The notes beneath the pieces were generated by a model. That model ran no database searches, was not told the DNA's origin, and worked only from the letters and a program-made list of their open reading frames with translations. Shown here piece after piece: positions 60,274 to 64,000 of a DNA stretch of 64,000 bases. The position numbers were made by a program, and so were the translations under genes. This stretch comes from Nomia melanderi (Eukaryota > Arthropoda > Insecta > Hymenoptera > Halictidae). The stretch spans positions 6,694,001-6,758,000 of the forward strand of contig NC_135010.1 in assembly GCF_051020985.1 (NCBI RefSeq), written 5' to 3'. Each line of letters begins with the position of its first letter. The first letter of the stretch is position 1.

Positions 60274-60837
60274 TTAAAACATTGTAAGTAAAGAACCATA
60301 GTTCAAATGAACATTGTATTCGGACTATGCAATTGCTTTCTGCCACCTGAACGAAAAACAGAGGAAAATCGGCTCCGCGCTCAACGCGTTAAGAAGTGGA
60401 ATGTGAGAATGAGTGTGAGCGGAGGGCCATAAAAGAGGGAAACGGTCGGGGAAAAGTGTTTAAGGTCTCTAGTTAGGATTCGAAGGGGTGTGTTTGAGAA
60501 TTTGTGGCGCGTGCGAGTGAGAAGAATGATTGTGGGGGAGAATTTTGTGCGCGAATGTCCGGAAGAGAGTCTGGGTTTAGATTCGTGCGGTGGGTTTCGT
60601 GGCAACAAGTTGTGTGTCGTTAATGTACAGTTTCTTTTATTGTTAATGAACATAGTTATTTGTTAGTTTCTTTATTTTTGCGTGTATATTATTTCCGATA
60701 CACATATCTTCATTATGCTGTAAAGAAAGGACATAGGGAACTTGATGGCTCGATAAGAAATGCTGGTCCAATTGGTCTGCTTTCATGTTTTTCTTATCTC
60801 GTTCTCGATACTGATTCACTACACGGTAATATGGCTA
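60274..60837. other. G/T-skewed noncoding stretch
   Basis: 60380-60620 is strongly G-rich on the plus strand. Open frames on the minus strand there reflect base composition. No exon recognised. Confidence 0.5.
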
Positions 60838-61003
60838 CATCTAACTAATCAAAACTATAAACGAAACATAGAGCAACATATTGAGCAAGATAGGGTACTG
60901 TAGATAATTTGATGTTTAGCGAAACGGTGCAGAGGTAAGAGAGGTCTTTAACCTGATGCTGTGTGTTTTGTTTATGGTTTTGATTTATTACGCGTAATTG
61001 TAC
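60838..61003. mobile_element. Miniature inverted-repeat element, family G
   Basis: The left end CTAACTAATCAAAACTATAA with ACGAAACA mirrors the right end, whose reverse complement is ACGCGTAATAAATCAAAACC with ATAAACAAAACAC. About 165 bp, noncoding. A related solo end lies at 4799-4836. Confidence 0.65.
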
Positions 61004-61084
61004 TAATAAATAGCAAATTTTCATCATAGGAAAAATGAGAATTGACTAGAAGCATTTACATCCTTCAGCCCAGCCATTAACCCG

Positions 61085-61331
61085 TTAACACGTTGAACGC
61101 CGCACAATTTCATAGAGCAAAATACACAAAACGGCAAAAATATAATGTTAAATTATTTGACTGAATTGGATTATTATCATTGCACGTTCATTAAACTGAA
61201 TGTCGCCGCAATGGGTAGCATTATTTATAATATAGAAATGTTTGTCAATAAACATCGTTTAATTGAGAGAATTATAGTAACCCAATTTGCTTCGGGGCCA
61301 CCGGTGACCCCCACGGCATTCAACGTGTTAA
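61085..61331. mobile_element. TTAA miniature element, family A (best-preserved copy)
   Basis: Begins TTAACACGTTGAACGCCGCA and ends ACGGCATTCAACGTGTTAA, giving about 18-bp terminal repeats (TTAACACGTTGAAYGCCG) with TTAA intact on both sides. 247 bp. The 75-codon open frame inside is fortuitous. Confidence 0.85.
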
Positions 61332-62820
61332 GTGTGGAATTTAGTTTAAGAAATCTGTCATTGTGCGAGTAATAAAATCAAATAATGAAGTGTATACTCG
61401 TCAAATGCAGAACAAATGCACGTATAATATATTCTAACGAAAAACTAAAGTGAAACGAAGAAGAATTGCATGTTTGTCTAAAAAGATAAATAATCCATCA
61501 TTGATAAAGTTAGCACCATTTAGTGTTTTATTAGTTAGTGGAAACTTGGCACGTTAATTTGAGATTGAATTTTATAAATATTGCTTGGTAAATGTGGTTA
61601 AATAAATATGTATTCTAATTGAATCTTTTTCAACGTCTGATTTTCAAGATTTAAGGGAACGAACAATTTTCTAGGGATATTAAAATGAACTATACAACTG
61701 TAAACCTAACGTTAAGGAAACGTATTGTCTGATAAAGACATTGTTTAAAGTTTGATTGAATTATGAAACATTATGTTCAATGACAATTGAGCTAATGATA
61801 GAATGGGGATTGCCAGTTTCAAAGAGAAATGATCATGATATTTTTAATCGTGTCTGACTTGCTGACGTCATATTTTACGCTTGCCCTTTCTTTACACTTT
61901 GGTTTTCGCTTTCAAATGGACGCGTACATGCTTCTGCTCACTTTCGTTCTTCCTAAATTTCTTCCAATATTAAGGGTTTGTTCCTTTTTTTCTTATTGTT
62001 TTCTTGGAAGGCAGACTATTTTCGTTGCCAGTGAAAGTAAGAAAGATAAGTTTATATCTACAGGGTGAGCGAGGGTGCCGTAGAGAGGAGTAGGGTGATT
62101 CCTTGAACAAAAATAAAGCGAAAGTGCAGGCTGGAATGTTTTCGTGTCAGCCACCGTTTTCAAGGAAATCGACTTTCCAAGTTTAGGTGATGGGAGTCTG
62201 ATAACACTTTTGTTTATTGTTTATCGTTGTTAGTTGGACTAGGTAGAAGTGTGCTTGCGAACGTGAATGGTAGGATGTTCATGGAATTTCATGGAAATTT
62301 GTAGAAAGATATTTTAATTAAGAGATCTTAGATAAATATTGTTTGAAAGTAATAAATGCTTAACAAATTACATTAATTCTAATATTATTTGTATGAGAAA
62401 TATTATTTTAAAAATTAGATGAAAGATGTACAAACATTGATTGAGGTTATTGAAACGAGAAATCGTATTCTAGATTTCCCTGGTATTTAAGTTTTTAGGT
62501 ATAAAAATGTAAATTAACATAGAAGTCTACAAAATAATTATAACTATTTACTTTACATGCCAAAAATTTAATCAGTAAACAGCTTTTTGTTTTTATATCA
62601 ATTAGAATTCTTAAGAGCACAATTAGAAAAACGAAATTCAGAAATGCATACTTGAAACACGTTGATAATCTCAATTAACACCTACAATAGCTTCTTAAGA
62701 ACTCTAATTCATATAAAAATAAAAATCTTTTTCTTCGTGAAGTTTTGGACATGTAAAATAAACAGTTATACTTATTTTGCAGACATATGCAAATGTACGT
62801 TCTTGTAACTATGATAACTA
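61332..62820. other. Noncoding stretch
   Basis: AT-rich. It includes a degraded family C copy ending at 61715 and a perfect TGACGTCA at 61863-61870. A 79-codon hydrophobic open frame at 61829-62068 is not recognised. Confidence 0.45.
61535..61715. mobile_element. Degraded TTAA element, family C
   Basis: The right end GTAAACCTAACGTTAA and the internal ATTGAATTTTATAAATATTG with GGTAAATGT match 25056-25252. The left TTAA end is eroded, so the start is approximate. Confidence 0.55.
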
Positions 62821-63020
62821 TTAACACTAAAACTACCAAGCACTGAAATCCTTCTACAGTAACTCCAAGAATGCATCTATTTCGACTTTAACTGATTTCA
62901 AATTCAGTTTGCATATTGCTAAATCAATTTTTTAAATAATTCCTCAGAAAAACACCTTTCTAATCATTGCAACAAAAAAATATCAGGAATGATTCATTTT
63001 GATCTGTTCCGTAGTGTTAA
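62821..63020. mobile_element. TTAA miniature element, family B
   Basis: Begins TTAACACTAAAACTACCAAG and ends TCCGTAGTGTTAA, with intact TTAA on both sides. The internal TTCAGTTTGCATATTGCTAA is shared with 26059-26229 and 38040-38256. 200 bp. Confidence 0.8.
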
Positions 63021-64000
63021 ATTGAAATTATCAAAGTGTTTCAAATATCCATTTTTATGTTCATTTTCTAATTATATTCTCAAAAACTCGAATGTGCACA
63101 AAGATTCGCAGTCTATATATAAGTATCGACGTCTATGAGGATGAGGGATGTTGTATCGAATCCTGTTGCCTCGATGGAGCATCGATCTCTCAGTTCCTCG
63201 AACCGCGTTGCGCCCGTTTAGGGAAGCATCGCCGTCGCTTTCACGTGAGACTCGCTTTTTTTTCGCAATACCTGGGAGCAGGTGGAGCGTCTAGCGTCGT
63301 AATGGACCGTATCCGGAAACGCATGAAAGATTCACAAGCGTCGCGAAGACGGTGCGCCATTTTGTCGGCCGCAACTTTTTAATTCGATGATTGGCACCAA
63401 CTATTCATTGCTCACTTTTCGAGCAGCCATTGTGCACGATAAAAAAGGGGATGAATGTTGAGTGGACTTTATGACCCGGTAATCTATTGTTTTTTCTGCA
63501 TCAGAATTGATGGCTGTTTGGCTGCATGTATTTCCATTGTATTCATTGTTCGTTAAATTTTTGTACTACACTTTACTATTTCGAGCGATATCGATGTAAT
63601 TTGTTTGTTTTATTTAACAGGATGGCAAGATTCTTTCTTAATTTTGAAAGAGTGTTTTGTGCTTTAATCGATAATTAATTCGTATAGGAATTCAGGTGAT
63701 TTATATTATTCCTAATTCTTGGGAGGATTTATTTAATCATTGGAAAAGAAATTTAAAGGTTTCCTCAGCTTTTAGTTTCTTTGTTACGCCTTCCTAACTT
63801 AAATTTAAAAAGTGTTCTCAGAGCAATTGTAATAGATTTCTCTTCTCTAAGATTAATTTTTGAAGTCAAAATTTAGGAAAGATTACTAAGATTACGGATT
63901 TATTAATTAAAAAATCTATGATTTATAAACCAAAAGATTACGAAATTTACAAACTTTAAGAGTAATTCGTAATGTCTGGATATCTTAAGATCTCGAAACG
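63021..64000. other. Noncoding stretch with small CpG-rich patch
   Basis: 63140-63370 is GC-richer and carries a 96-codon open frame (63092-63382) with Cys/Arg-rich composition and no family resemblance. The remainder is AT-rich to the end of the window. Confidence 0.45.

Noticed and set aside
61145..61372. 75-codon open frame
   Set aside because: Entirely explained by a family A TTAA element, whose other copies do not keep the frame.
1..64000. CRISPR arrays, operons, ribosome binding sites or prophage features
   Set aside because: The window is clearly eukaryotic with spliced genes. The regular tandem repeats seen (for example at 46334-46525) are a minisatellite, not spacers between repeats.

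Overview
This is eukaryotic nuclear DNA, most likely from an insect and plausibly a bee or other hymenopteran. The evidence is animal-type genes split by short GT-AG introns (many of 50-250 bases), very AT-rich introns and spacers, CpG-rich islands that are not CpG-depleted, and proteins that read as insect orthologues. The lineage is inferred from composition and protein resemblance; I could not run a search.

The left 19 kb is gene-dense. I assembled six protein genes exon by exon, and every splice junction keeps frame. In order they are: rumi/POGLUT1 (protein O-glucosyltransferase, minus, 1204-2781), RpL30 (minus, 3194-3929), mannose-6-phosphate isomerase (plus, 5840-7380, with a possible first exon at 4289), TFIIF beta/RAP30 (minus, 8742-9936), mitochondrial ribosomal protein L41 (plus, 11269-11889) and Sik2, a salt-inducible kinase (minus, 14584-18785). 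RpL30 and Mpi are divergent, Mpi and TFIIF beta converge, TFIIF beta and mRpL41 are divergent, and mRpL41 and Sik2 converge. They look like housekeeping neighbours (ER/Notch glycosylation, mannose metabolism, Pol II initiation, cytosolic and mitochondrial translation) next to one signalling kinase. They do not form a pathway.

Upstream of Sik2 (19.4-21.3 kb) is a CpG-rich promoter and leader region. It has a good splice donor for a noncoding first exon and four perfect TGACGTCA cAMP-response elements, which fits the known CREB-SIK feedback loop.

From about 21.3 kb to the end (about 43 kb) I see no exon of a recognisable protein. The stretch is a desert, either intergenic or intronic. It holds: (i) many 150-320 bp miniature elements that begin and end in TTAA, in at least five terminal-repeat families, several sharing one TTAA between neighbours; (ii) one TTAA element carrying five copies of a 44-bp unit centred on the palindrome GACGAGTATACTCGTC; (iii) degenerate tandem arrays at 45.2-45.8 and 55.7-56.1 kb; (iv) microsatellites; and (v) CpG-rich islands, several flanked by strongly strand-asymmetric DNA (C/A-rich on the left, G/T-rich on the right). 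The skewed islands and the TTAA-element landscape are the features most worth a second look. I found no tRNA, rRNA, CRISPR array or long autonomous transposon.
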